From NCBI GenBank assembly GCA_026874595.1, contig CM049312.1, forward strand, positions 52,083,429-52,147,428: DNA of 64,000 nucleotides. Direction: 5' to 3'. The first letter of the stretch is position 1. Every line of letters starts with the position of its first letter. The DNA is from Sipunculus nudus. Lineage: Eukaryota > Annelida > Sipuncula > Golfingiida > Sipunculidae. The notes beneath the pieces are model-generated. The model did not search any database. It was given only the letters and a program-made list of their open reading frames with translations, and was not told the DNA's origin. Position numbers and translations under genes: made by a program. This document shows, one piece after another, positions 34,931-46,305 of the stretch.

Positions 34931-35142
34931 AAATCCCCCCCTTCACCATAAAAATTTCTAAACTTTCGCTTTCCATGTCCATTTTCTTATAAAATAAAGT
35001 TTTTGCTTCGTTATTCGGTCTGACACGGGCTTTACACGCTGCCCGTATAAAATTGGATGGCGTTATTTCGTTGGGTTTATTGTAATCACAGTTTCATATT
35101 CTTTCCCAACAACGCTAATAATGCTAATGGTAATGCTAATGC

Positions 35143-35143
<1 letters not shown>

Positions 35144-35174
<31 letters not shown>

Positions 35175-35195
35175 GTTATTATTATTATTATTATC
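35144..35195. repeat. (AAT)n followed by (ATT)n, self-complementary
   Basis: About eight AAT repeats then AGTT and about seven ATT repeats; the two halves can form a hairpin. Confidence 0.9.
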
Positions 35196-35867
35196 ATTTT
35201 TCCAAGAGATATAAAAATAATACAAATAAAAACGCTTACGTGTGCATGGCTGGCAACCAGAAATGTTGAAACTTTGTAATTTCATGCATACACTTGTAAT
35301 CAGTATAGACGGGCATGAATTTAAGTTGAAGTTATGGCCCAGATTCCCCTGAGAGTAAAGGGTAATCATTATATGAACACATATAACCCGGCTAAACTAT
35401 ACCCAGTCCTCTGTCTGAAAATTAAGATTTCAAACACCATTTGCATGAACTACAGTTCCATGGCCCAGTGTTAATGTGTTTAGATAGCATTTCTACCCAC
35501 TATGCATTTTACTCCCATTTTAGTAAACAGCCACACGGGTGTCTATCGTTTATTCGTCAATATGTCGATTAAAGTGCTTTCTTAGCTTCTGAAATGCCAC
35601 CCCTTTTGGCCATGTTTTCACAGCTGTATGGCAATGGTGGGTTTCAGATGATAATTCACTCCCGGTTATATAGAATGAAGAATTATAAAGTATTTAACGA
35701 TGGACTCTAGCAGTCAACAAGAGGTTTTCAACTCTGGGTTATGTATCTGACTCTGTATAAGCGAGTTCCGTTCTGATTCCCGGACATCTAGTCATCTAAC
35801 GATTGTATTGACCGGTAAGTGGCAGAGCACCTGCTGAGCACTGACACAGACAATCCATAAACTGTCG

Positions 35868-36915
35868 TGCTTATATTGTCATCGACCGCATTTCATTACA
35901 GGCCTTTTCCCTCATCACTATCAGTTCACAAACCATCGTGCTTACATTGTCATTACATTTCATTATACAGGCCTTTTCCACATCACTATCAGTTCACTAA
36001 CTATCGTGCTTACATTTTCATTACGTTTCACCATACAGGCCTTTTCCACATCACTATAAGTTCACCAACTGTCGTGCTTACATTGTCATTACATTTCACA
36101 CAGCAGGCCTTATCCACATCACTATCACCAACCATCGTGCTTACATTGTCATTAGTACATTTCACTACTGGCTTTTTCCCCATCACTAGCATCAACTGTT
36201 GTGCTTGCATTGTCATTACATTACACTACAGGCCTTTTCCACATCACTATTAGTACACCAACTGTCGTGCTTGCATTGTCATTACATTTCACTATACAGG
36301 CTTTTTTTCCACATCACTAGCATCAACTGTCGTGCTTGCATTGTCATTACATTTCACTACAGGCCTTTTCCACATCACTATAAGTTCACCAACTGTCGTG
36401 CTTACATTGTCATTACATTTCACTATACAGGCTTTTTCCACATCACTATCGGCAACCATCGTGCTTACATTGTCATTAGTACATTTCACTACAGGCCTTT
36501 TCCACATAACTATCAGTTCACCAACTTTTGTGCTTACATTGTCATTACATTTCATTATACAGGCCTTTTCCTCATCACTATCGGCAACCATCGTGCTTAC
36601 CTTGTCATTAGTACAATTCACTACAGGCCTTTTCCACATCACTATCAATTCATCAAAGTTCTGTCGTGCTTACATTTTCATTACATTTCATTATGCAGGC
36701 CTTTTCCACATCACTATCGGTAACCATAGTGCTTACATTGTCATAAGTACATTTCACTACTGGCCTTTTCCACATCACTATCAGTTCACCAACTGTCGTG
36801 CTTACATTGTCATTACAGTTCACTATACAGGCTTTTTCCACAACACTATCGGCAACCATCGTGCTTACATTGTCATTAATACATTTCACTACAGGCATTT
36901 TCCACATCACATATC
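35868..36915. repeat. Minisatellite of ~45-70-bp units with nested variation
   Basis: The unit reads GTCGTGCTTACATTGTCATT, ACATTTCACTATACAGGCCT, TTTCCACATCACTATCAGTT, CACCAACT (68 bp). About 16 copies. Variants drop ATCAGTTCACCA (giving CACTATCGGCAACC) or add GT (CATTAGTACATTT). Long open frames on both strands across it are by-products of the repeat. Confidence 0.85.
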
Positions 36916-37481
36916 ACTAACTGATGTCTACAGCTGACACTAGGTGTTCGGGTCTTTGAGTTCGATAAGAAGGATCATATTTTTTTAGCTTGGAAAATTT
37001 AGTTCCCGTTCATCTCTCACAGAGCCTCTGCTTGAATTTAATTTCTTTCGAAGAAACGTGCGATACTGGTCATATAGGACCCGGTCAATCAGCAGACACA
37101 ATAAGCCTGCACGTAGAAAAACTGAGTCCTATAACTAAATTTGTATTTTTACCAGTGCTGTAGCAAGTGCTTCCCGGACACAAACTGGTTTGATAAAAAC
37201 CCAGCACATATATGACAGATAAAATTAACCGGCAGGGTATCATTAAATGGTTTAGCAAATGACAAGGCTTTACTGGACAAAAGATTACTGACAATCAACT
37301 TGCAATATTTTATCGCATATTTCCCTTGATTTTAATTTGTTTGCTTCCAGCAACGTATGGTTTTATTAACGCATTGCTGGCTATTCAGCGCTGGAAAGCG
37401 TACTTTAATCGGTTACCAATGCCCGTTGCATAATGAATAGTTTGTTGTTTGTACACATGATAACCAACCACACACATTTAT

Positions 37482-37525
<44 letters not shown>

Positions 37526-38537
37526 TCTAATAAATCTGCTCCACGTATTGCATTGGGTAATGTATTGACAGACGTTTCATGCACGGGCGACGTGCAACTG
37601 TATGACTCACATTAGCGCATTCATATGACTGGAATATAGACCAATATTCTCAATGGTTGGTATTAAATATGTATATATCAGGCATTGCTGTAGTACATAA
37701 TCTGATTTGTGTAAAGTTGTGCATTAAAGCGTTTTTTCATATGAACGGGTGTGAGACCAGTCTTTATATCACGTTGTGCGTGTGAGGGAAGCCGTGTGAT
37801 CGTCGAACAAGAAATCAGACGCCGGGTCAGAGGTTACACCTGCGAGTTCCCGCGGTTTCCTACACGACATACCTGAGGGTATTGATTTCACTAACGTTTT
37901 GTTTCTAACGAGCCGGTTGTTCTAGCGGAGCCGCTTCACTCCGATCAGATGTCATTTCCTACGGAAGAAAATAAAGGAAAACCCCTGGTATTCTAGGCAT
38001 AATATTTCTTTCTTTGTGTGTAATAATTCAAGGATGCATACAGGCTCCCTCGAAAACTGCTGACACAGTGAGATTCGAGTCCCTGGTATGAAGTGCCAAA
38101 GAGCAAATGAGAGTTTAAATTGGGAGACGAGAGGTTCTCCGAACAGAAAGATCGAGTTTATGCTCAGTGTGTATCTAATTTACAGCTAGCTTTATATTTG
38201 GTTTATTTTATATGATAGTGTTCACCACGTGAGCGATATCATAAACACCGATCGCTTCCACGGGACGCCACTCTGGGACCTATCCACTTAAATAAACACG
38301 TTATCTGCTTAAAATATTTTTTATAACTTTTAAAATCTTTTATCTTTTATTTGTATCCCGCAATTGCTCTTGTCAAAGACAGTTAATTATGTGGATATTC
38401 TGATTAATGTTAAAGAAATCGGACCTTTCAGAATTTAGCTGGCGTGGGTCAATCGCAACAAATACTAAACGACGAATTCAAAGAACTTAAGTGACAGAGG
38501 CCTATGTTCGGGATGAAAAAGTACCCTTACTTGCCTT
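36916..38537. other. Non-coding spacer with (CT)n
   Basis: A (CT)n tract of about 38 bp lies at 37482-37520. No convincing exon. Sequence 37740-38300 is less AT-rich and looks unique. Confidence 0.4.
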
Positions 38538-39264
38538 GACTGTAAACCTAAGTGTTAAGGATCTAAACGCTAAACTAAACACTTTTTAGTAACACTTTTT
38601 AAACGCGTAATGGTGTTTAGGTACTAAACAAAGTGTTTAGACTTAAACACATCGTTTACCGGGATAAACACGTCAAAATGTTTAGGATCTAAACACTTTG
38701 ACGCGTTTACAGTTTGTAACACTTTTTAAACACTTTTTGATGTTTACGCTTAACACATTGTTTACTTCTAAACTATGGGCTTAGGTTTCAGTAAACACTG
38801 GCATGTATTGTTTTCTGTTTTGGTCAATAGGCCATGGTGTTAATCCAATAATGATCGGACTCTGCAGATATGTTGTCCTGATTTTAGATGCAGCTTCCAA
38901 ATACCCTGAAATTATATAATTTATATAATTTTTATATTAAGTGTATATATAACGCACACTGGACACATAGAAATAAAACAGATGTATTTGTTACATACTG
39001 TATTTATTGGGTACTTAACTGATATTGTCTGTTGTGATGTCTGTATTATGCATATTTATTATGGTATATAAAATAAGAAGTAATTAGGTAACAGTTAAGG
39101 TAAACAGATACAAATATATATGTGTGTACATAAACACGAATATTCAGTATACTGTGATATTGTTAGAAGTAATTATGAAACTATATATGTGTGTCTGTCC
39201 GACTCTTTCAATTTTCTCCAAGGTACTGTCGCAGTTCCACAGAAAATGTCTTGTTCAATGGGGA

Positions 39265-39525
39265 TTATATTCCGAGTGTTGCATAGTTATTATAATATAT
39301 GTCTAAACAAAATCCAAGGATGAGAACTGGGTACACTTTGGTTTTCCATGTTAACTTTATGCATGTATATGCATGCATGTTCCAGTGAGAACAATCCATG
39401 ATGCACTTTTTACGTCGCCACATGATTTCTCTCCATGTTTTGCTATACGGCCTCGACGCCATTGTCATCGCGTACAGACATATAACACGATGTTGAGTGG
39501 TGGTCGATCGTCTCAACTGATTGTC
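39265..39525 (-). CDS. Candidate small gene in CACTA-like element, exon 3
   Basis: Acceptor TTTTTTTACATTTCAG, then an open frame of 86 codons to TAA: DNQLRRSTTTQHRVICLYAM, then residues including MASRPYSKTWREIMWRRKKC. It continues in phase 0 from the exon ending THK at 39755. The C-terminal ~30 residues are hydrophobic and may be intron read-through if a further donor exists. Unknown family. Confidence 0.4.
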   Translation of the reverse strand, partial: DNQLRRSTTTQHRVICLYAMTMASRPYSKTWREIMWRRKKCIMDCSHWNMHAYTCIKLTWKTKVYPVLILGFCLDIYYNNYATLGI

Positions 39526-39754
39526 CTGAAATGTAAAAAAATAAATGAATAAACAGAAAACACGGTAGATATGCATACAGGCACATCCAGGTTGAATATC
39601 AATTTATATCCTTCAAAATCAGAATCAGTCTGTCGTATATAATTACGTATATATTGAATTAATCAAAATCAGCAATACAGAAATATTATTGATTGATTGT
39701 CATTTAAAATCAATAAATTTATTACGAGTCATTTTATTGGTTAAATCTAAATAC

Positions 39755-39832
39755 CTTATGGGTCACAACAGTCTTCTTTTTCTTCGCCCTTCTTTTCCTT
39801 CGTCCTTTTTTTTGGACAGGTAACATTCTTAC
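39755..39832 (-). CDS. Candidate small gene in CACTA-like element, exon 2
   Basis: A 78-bp, 26-codon exon between acceptor TTTTGTTTAAG and donor AAG-GTATTT. It encodes VRMLPVQ then a strongly basic run KKGRRKRRAKKKK, which resembles a nuclear localisation or DNA-binding signal. Phase 0 at both ends. Confidence 0.4.
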
Positions 39833-40092
39833 CTTAAACAAAATCAACCATCGTTAAGTAATGACCTGTGCAGTTTAAGGTTAGACATACAATAGTAAGT
39901 ATGATGTAAACAGACTATCCACGTGGTATGTTTTATCCGGCAACTATGTCCTTTTTTTAAGTCAGGCCTCAATTATGGGGTTTCTAGATAAAAAGTGGAG
40001 CGATTGATAAATTTTAACATTTGCACCTAATACCCTATGTCAATATACCCTATGGTAATGACTAAAGCATTTGAAATCGTCAAATAAATTAC

Positions 40093-40208
40093 CTCTTCTT
40101 TGCTGTCCATTAGATCCTCCACTGCCTATATACGTGGACTATAGCTGAGGATTTTCTTAAGCTGAGGTTATTTTCCCCCACGAGAACTTGCTAGAAGTCG
40201 TGCCCAGT
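40093..40208 (-). CDS. Candidate small gene in CACTA-like element, exon 1 (5' UTR and start)
   Basis: Acceptor TTATCTCTTTAG at 40209, donor GAAGAG-GTAATT at 40092. The last 18 bases (40110-40093) read ATG GAC AGC AAA GAA GAG (MDSKEE), in phase with exon 2. The exon upstream of the ATG has stops in all frames in the joined reading, so it would be 5' UTR unless mutated. An acceptable donor at about 40483 (CAATG-GTACGT) suggests a further upstream exon. The whole product would be 118 residues; it may be the remnant of a longer transposon-encoded accessory protein. Confidence 0.35.
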
Positions 40209-40884
40209 CTAAAGAGATAAAATGAATAACAATAAATCTGTAGTCAAAGTTGGTATCAACTCATATGAAAGTAACTGTGTATATCTACAGTACTATTCAT
40301 TATAAATTTGTATGTATACTAGAACATGGATTTTTATATAAACTTTTTGTTAAATTAAAGACTGTTATGTTGTAAACTTTGTATAAACTAATGTCTAGAC
40401 ATAAGTTTTATAAAACAACATATAACAACTCTCTATAAGTATTTATAATAACAATATTGATTAATTATATAAAACGTACCATTGTGCCATTCTCAGAGGC
40501 CGTTATCTTCTTAAAGACAACTAGGAGCATCTTTTTTCATGGCGCAGCGACTTAATCTATAATTCAGTGTTGTTTTAAGTCCCCCTTAAAAATAAAGCTG
40601 CAATAAAATTTGAACATTTAAAATTCATCAATGGTAGGTTTAACAATGCAAAACGATCTACGATTTGTAAAAAAAACTCACTATCTCATACTAAAAAAAT
40701 TTTTTTACAAAGAAATCATAACAATGATAAAAATTCAATAATAGAAAATTGGGCATTTATAACGACTGATATCTCAAGGAAGATACCTCATCCTTTCTTA
40801 AATATAAATATGATACGCTGACGCTGTTGTGATATTTGAAAAGTGAAAATAGGTCACATTCCAGGATGATGACCGTTATAGGAG

Positions 40885-42721
40885 CACTGAAAACCAAAAA
40901 TGTGTTTGGGAACACATTTAAATGTGTACGAGACTTGTATCTGAGATGAGGCATTAAAATGTGTACAGAAACCATTAATGTGTATGATAAATTTAATGTG
41001 TTTTGTAACACATCATAGATGTGTTTGGGAACACATATAAATGTGTTTCGGAACACACATAGACGTGTTTCGGAACACACACATGTGTTTGGAAACACAT
41101 AGAGATGTGTTAGAGAGTTGTATCTGGGAAGAGGCATTAAATGTGTAAGGAAACACAGTAAATGTGTATGATAATATAAATGTGTTCTGAAACGCATTTG
41201 ATGTGTTCTGAATGTGCTAAAATGTGTTCTGCAAAAGTTCCAAATACATGTAGCTTGCCTGGTCTTGAGACTGGAATAAGTAAGGAATAAAAGTATCTAA
41301 TCCATATAATTCAGCTGTATATTCACCTGTAACACAGAAAACAAATAACAAAAGCAGTTACACAAATTTGAACCATTTATCATAATATTTTCACCGTATA
41401 TTTATTCAGATTATGAAAAAAATATATTATAGTCCTTGTCCTTATTGAATACAGAGACACAGGTCTCTAATGATGTTTTTCTGTAGTATGCAGGCCAAGA
41501 ATCTGAGAAAAACACCCCAGATTATAACTAAACCAAATGATGCACATACTATAATATACAGAAATGGGGTATATATGTAGAGTGCAAGTTGCCGAAATGT
41601 CATAATATATGGTAAATATAAGTTCAATGAGTCTGGAGTAATTGTGCATTCATCTAGCTCTCTTAATTGGATCACCAGCAGTCTTGAGACAGCCTCATTT
41701 CGCTCCTCTTCTTGAAGAGCATAAAGACTTGGGTGGGCTTAAGTCCTATAAAATAAGAAAACGAACGTATAAGAAATTAAAAAAACAAACAGGCATGAAA
41801 CATTGTGCAGTTGTATATTAGCATTTACTACTCGGGTGGGGAGGGGGGGGGGCATATATGTAGCTAAGTCACCAACATAACAAGAGTGTGGCTGTATAAA
41901 AGCATGCTGCGACTGTGACAACCTTATAGGGTTACAAACCTGACCCTGTTCTACAACAAGCTGCCTGCTGTCTTATCAGCAGTTGTTACATGTGCCCTGT
42001 ACTGAGCGAAGCTTCATGAACTTTGTGCATGGCCCTGCATGCATACACATGCATATACAGTGAACAGTTGGAATTATATAATAATAACGTCTTTGGTAAT
42101 GTTAAGTTGTTAAGTACGACAAAAATATGTTATATACATGTATAATATAAATCTCCTTGCACATTCCTTGTAAACTGCATGACTGTATACATATTATTTT
42201 AGGGGCAATGTCGCAGTCAGGCAGGCATGCAATGCAGGCATCATCATCTAAATCTGGATAATTAACACTCAGTGCTCTTACTGACTGTACATATAATTAA
42301 GACATTCCACATATAGCCGATTTTGAAAAAACAATACATTCTTAACTTACCTCAGACCTTGCAGCATGTACTCTGCCAGTTATGTCTGCTGAGATGATGG
42401 GCCACCCGAACAAAGACCAGACTGTTTTTGAATTTGGCGGTTATGTATCACGTGACAACCAACTCCCTCTCGGGGAAAGGCGCATACACATTACATGTGT
42501 TTTGAAACACATACTCAAACACAGTAGATGTGTTCCCAAACACATTTCCAAACACATTTTGGAAAACAGATGTGTTTGAGCGGAATAATGCGTTTGGTAA
42601 CACAGTGAGTGTGTTCTGACTAAACGAAACACATTTAATGCCTCATACACAGCAAAATTTGATGTGTTTGAGTTCCGGAACGCGCTAAATGTGTTCCCGT
42701 ACACATTTTTGATTTTCAGTG
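40885..42721. mobile_element. CACTA-like element (inner), ~1.8 kb, nested
   Basis: Left end CACTGAAAACCAAAAATGTG and right end (reverse) CACTGAAAATCAAAAATGTG match at 19 of 20 bases. Flanking dinucleotide AG on both sides (40883-40884 and 42722-42723) fits a 2-bp target duplication. Subterminal arrays of TGTGTTTnGGAACACA-type near-palindromes occupy 40905-41230 and 42487-42700. No transposase is recognised in the 1.2-kb interior. Open frames over the arrays are repeat by-products. Confidence 0.7.
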
Positions 42722-43645
42722 AGAGACTACAGTATCCTTCTATATATACACTAAAACATGGACTCAAGATACATGAAATCAAATTACCAAAGTTTATCAT
42801 CTTTAACAAACATAACTCGGAATGCGAATGCATATACCCTTTCACATAATGATATCATATACACTAAAAATGTAAGGTCTGAGATAAACAGTAATGGGTC
42901 AGAAAATGGGTCACAAGGGCTTGTTCAACTGGTTTCTGGTAAATCCACATACTATGCCTAAATTTTCAATAATGATCAAAATAATTTATTATCAACATAT
43001 TTGTACTCACATTTGCTGGACATATCTTCAACAATCGAGGTGGAAATTACGCAATACGTGATATTTGCTCGTACAATATAATCGCTGGATGAAAATCTCA
43101 TGCTCAAACACGCCGCGTTAAAACAGACAGGACTGCGCATGCTTGAGAACTGTCACGTGACACATCTAAACGTACCGTTTAGTATGGATAGTTAAACACA
43201 TAGTTTAGCAAAAGCAGCAGATATGTACCTAAGACTACATTTTCAATGAGTCTGAGTGGGAAAAATACATTGTAATTGAAACTGGTTTGCTGATAAGAGG
43301 GCAAATGCATAAATACGGATGGAATGGTGAAAAATACGTAATAAGAATAATGTTTAGCCATGTAGGTTTCAGTTTTACCTGAATTAAAAAGCAAAATATT
43401 ATCTTTCAGAAAGAAAAAATTACGGGAACTTATTAAATAGAAAATTATGCATGATACCATAAAATCTTGAATTAATTTTCATCATTTCCCGAAAAAATGA
43501 TGTCTTATCATGAAGGCTTTGTAATATTGCAGGACAACTAAACACTGCGTTTAGGTAAAATTGCTGAAAGTTAAACCATGTGTTTAACTTAATAAACAAA
43601 GTGTTTAGGATCTAAACGCATCAAGCGTTCAGCGGGTTTACAGTG

Positions 43646-43979
43646 TTGGTGCAAGGCTCAGAATTACACACCGGGAGACCCTGGCTCCATACTCAGCCTT
43701 GAATATGGTCTTAAGGAATCTCGTGGCTTTCCTCCTGCATGGTATGCCAAAAGGAAAGAATAAAAGAGTCATTAAGAACAAACTGCAGCTTAACTATGTT
43801 CACTCTACCTATATATCGTTTATTTCTCAGTTGTCATACATGTGCAGCATCCTGGTTATGTAATTAAATGTTAATAAATCTATTCCAAAGCATCTTAGTT
43901 CATGAATATCTTTAGAGTTAAAGAAAATATGAGGCTACTGTCATATGTGTCTGTTTTATAGTGTTGCGTGTATCTGATT
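43646..43979. other. Spacer between DNA transposon and LTR element
   Basis: No gene or repeat recognised. Confidence 0.4.
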
Positions 43980-44802
43980 TGTTATGCGCAGAGGTTTGGC
44001 ATTGACATTCTGATTCGTGTAGTGCAGGCATAGGGCGTTGCTATGGCGTGTAGAGACACAGCGCTCGGTGTAACCTTTACTGGTTGAACCCTGTCGTGTA
44101 AACACAGCGCTTGCTGTCGTGCTAATCTGGAATTTTCTGGGCTGTTCGCGCTATATGAGCGCGTGTCTTGTTGTGTTCTTTTGGATGTTCGTGAAATAGA
44201 AGTTTCTAGGCTTTGGGTGAAAAAGTTTTAAATAGGGGCTGTGTTTAGGGCCGAGGGGGGGAGAGAGAAAAAAATTCCAGCGGACACGGAAGAGTGTGAG
44301 TCAGTTTTGGGACCTTTCCGATAATTGTAGAATTTATAGATATTCTTCGAAATTTGTAACAGATTTTATACAGTCTTCAGTTTGCCTTTGGGATTATTGC
44401 CAGAACTTCATTTTTGGATTACAACAGATTGATTTCGAGATTACATAGGACTATTATTCTTTGAGAAGATTCCCGTGAACTGTTCATCTGGATTATATGT
44501 TTTAAAGGACTTGTTGAGCTGTGACAATGGTGGTATCCAGAAAAGCCCAGGATCCGGACATGCTGGTACTGTACATTTATATTGTTTAACTGTGTAATTG
44601 TATTGATTTAGTGTAATGTAATGTTAGGATTGTTTTAAGAATGAATTATAATTGTTTGTTAACAAAAAATCACTGATTTCTTTATTAATTTCCATAGACA
44701 TTTCACGCTGCCCAGTGTTAAAGAATTTATTTTTTTTTATCTCCGTAAAAAAATCTATGCTCATCACGACTACGTGATTCGTTGTTATTAGGTTCCGTAA
44801 CA
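43980..44802 (+). mobile_element. Candidate 5' LTR of a Ty3-type element
   Basis: TGTTATGC..CGTAACA bounds about 823 bp with a short TGTTA/TAACA inverted repeat, followed nine bases later by a tRNA-Pro-like PBS and 150 bp later by a gag frame. No 3' copy is in the window, so the left limit is tentative. Confidence 0.45.
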
Positions 44803-44811
44803 TAAAATTGT

Positions 44812-44825
44812 TGGCTCGTCCGGGA
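44812..44825 (+). other. Primer binding site
   Basis: TGGCTCGTCCGGGA matches the tRNA-Pro 3'-end complement apart from loss of three G in the 5' G run. Confidence 0.6.
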
Positions 44826-44951
44826 GGATTAATAGTTTTGAAACTTTATTAGGCCTTGACCTAGACACATTTTTTACAATACATTGTTTACAAGATTACA
44901 CATTTTTTTACAATACATTGTTTACATTTTTTATTGTTTTAACATCTTAAC

Positions 44952-45836
44952 ATGGCAGATTTCGAACCTGAGGCATTTGTTGAAGATCCAGACCCCGATC
45001 AACTTGAACAGTTGACAAAAGATCAGTTGTTGGGACAACACTTAGGGCTAGGTGTGAGGAAAGCTTCGAGAAAGCCTGATATCATGCAGGATCTAGTTAG
45101 CAAAGTGTTCATTAAAGAGAGTGAAGTGGAAACATCAAGAAATAACAGCCTTGCTATGCAGTTAGAATTAAAAAAGTTCGAAATGCAACATGAGCTAGCA
45201 TTTAAAGAGAAAGAAAAAGAAATTGAGTTAAAACGACTGGAGTTAGAAAGACTTAAACAAGAACATGGTCTACGTGCTGCCCCAACTCACAGTTTTCATA
45301 TTACTAAACACATTGTCCCACCTTTTCAAGTAAAAGAGTTTAATAAATATTTTTTACACTTTGAGAACGTAGCTGAAAATTTAAAATGGCCTAAGGAAAA
45401 TTCGACTATGCTATTACAAAGTATATTGACTGGCAAGGCCAGAGAAATTTATACAGAGTTTTCAGTAGAAGCCGCTGCTGACTATGACCAGGTTAAACGG
45501 TTAATCCTGAAAGGTTATGAGTTAAATCCGGAGGCCTACCGCCAGAAATTCAGAAATTGAGAAAAGCGCAAAAATCAGGGCTACGTAGAATTTGCTAGGA
45601 CAAAAGAGCAGTTGTTTAATCGCTGGTGTAGTTCTAAAAATGTAATGAAAGATTATGACAATTTGCGCCAGTTGATTTTGCTTGAAGAATTTAAGCGCTG
45701 CATTAACCCAGATGTTAAACCTTTTCTTGATGATAAAGTCCTGAAACACTTGACATTGCTGTTCAATTAGCTTATGATATACATCAACACACAAAATGTC
45801 CTTTACTAGCAAATCAAACCAGTCATTCACAAACAA
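44952..45836 (+). pseudogene. gag: gag of a Ty3-type retrotransposon, frameshifted
   Basis: The ATG at 44952 opens 202 codons. Residues ~18-50 (QLTKDQLLGQHLGLGVRK) resemble a SAP-like helix-turn motif often found at the N-terminus of these Gag proteins. Residues ~60-105 are a charged helix rich in Glu/Lys (EKEKEIELKRLELERLKQEH), likely coiled coil. Residues ~113-202 are the capsid-like core related to SCAN domains (KYFLHFENVAENLKWPKE, YELNPEAYRQKFR). The frame breaks at the stop near 45558 (NPEAYRQKFRN-stop), continues in another frame (GYVEFARTKEQLFNRWCSS) and breaks again near 45770. Capsid assembly was the ancestral role; the copy is dead. Confidence 0.85.
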
Positions 45837-46305
45837 GAATGTAAATCAGTATGGCCAAAAGAAGTTTAAAGCGCAGTCACCCAGTACTAGTCATGATAGT
45901 TCAAAAAGTCCAAGAAAATCTGTATTTACTGCAGAAAGGAAGGTAATCTAATATCTGACTGCCGGAAACTTGCAAATAAACTGAAGAGCAAATCTTCTGG
46001 TTTTGTTTCAAAATCAGTGCATAGCATAGTACAAGAGCCAAGCTCTTTTCATGTAAAAAAAGGGGTACAACTCCTTTATTGACTCTTAAAAAGAGCTACG
46101 GAGGCCAACGTGCCGTCTGACTCAAAAGAAGAACCCATAGCTTGCGGGGTAAATCCTTATTTGATTCCTGCGAGGAATTTAATAAAGCTAGGTCCTTTCA
46201 AGACTCCTGCGAGAAATATCCACTAAATAAGGCTAAGTCCTTTTATGACTCTTGCGAGAGTATTTCAAATGAGGCCAGGTCCTCTTATGACAAACAGAGG
46301 TTTGT
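45837..46305 (+). pseudogene. Decayed gag-pol linker
   Basis: Ser/Lys-rich fragments in shifting frames between gag and protease; a local ~36-bp repeat encodes FDSCEEFN / FQDSCEKY / FYDSCES (46147-46280). No intact zinc knuckle. Confidence 0.5.

Larger units (their letters stand above)
38538..43645. mobile_element. CACTA-like DNA transposon (outer), ~5.1 kb
   Basis: Left end GACTGTAAACCTAAG and right end (reverse) CACTGTAAACCCGCT match for 11 of the first 12 bases; CACTG is a typical CACTA/EnSpm terminus. The 2-bp target duplication TT flanks both ends (38536-38537 and 43646-43647). Subterminal regions (38550-38800; 43165-43210 and 43540-43640) are packed with copies of GTTTAGGATCTAAACAC and AAACACTTTnTAAAC in both orientations, as CACTA transposases require. 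No intact transposase is seen; a small spliced gene is on the minus strand. A second element of the same type sits inside. Confidence 0.65.

Noticed and set aside
35867-36937. Long frames (up to 201 codons) on both strands
   Set aside because: By-products of the ~68-bp minisatellite; the same DNA unit is read in different frames on both strands.
40757-41197. 146-codon minus-strand frame with CVFRNTF repeats
   Set aside because: Antisense reading of the TGTGTTTCGGAACACA subterminal repeats of the inner CACTA-like element.
41442-41675. 77-codon hydrophobic membrane-protein frame
   Set aside because: Lies in the interior of a non-autonomous element; AT-rich sequence easily gives Ile/Leu/Tyr-rich frames, and no family is recognised.
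44952-45560. Host gene related to SCAN-domain proteins
   Set aside because: PBS and LTR-like sequence upstream, protease remnant downstream and several frame breaks show that it is a retrotransposon gag.
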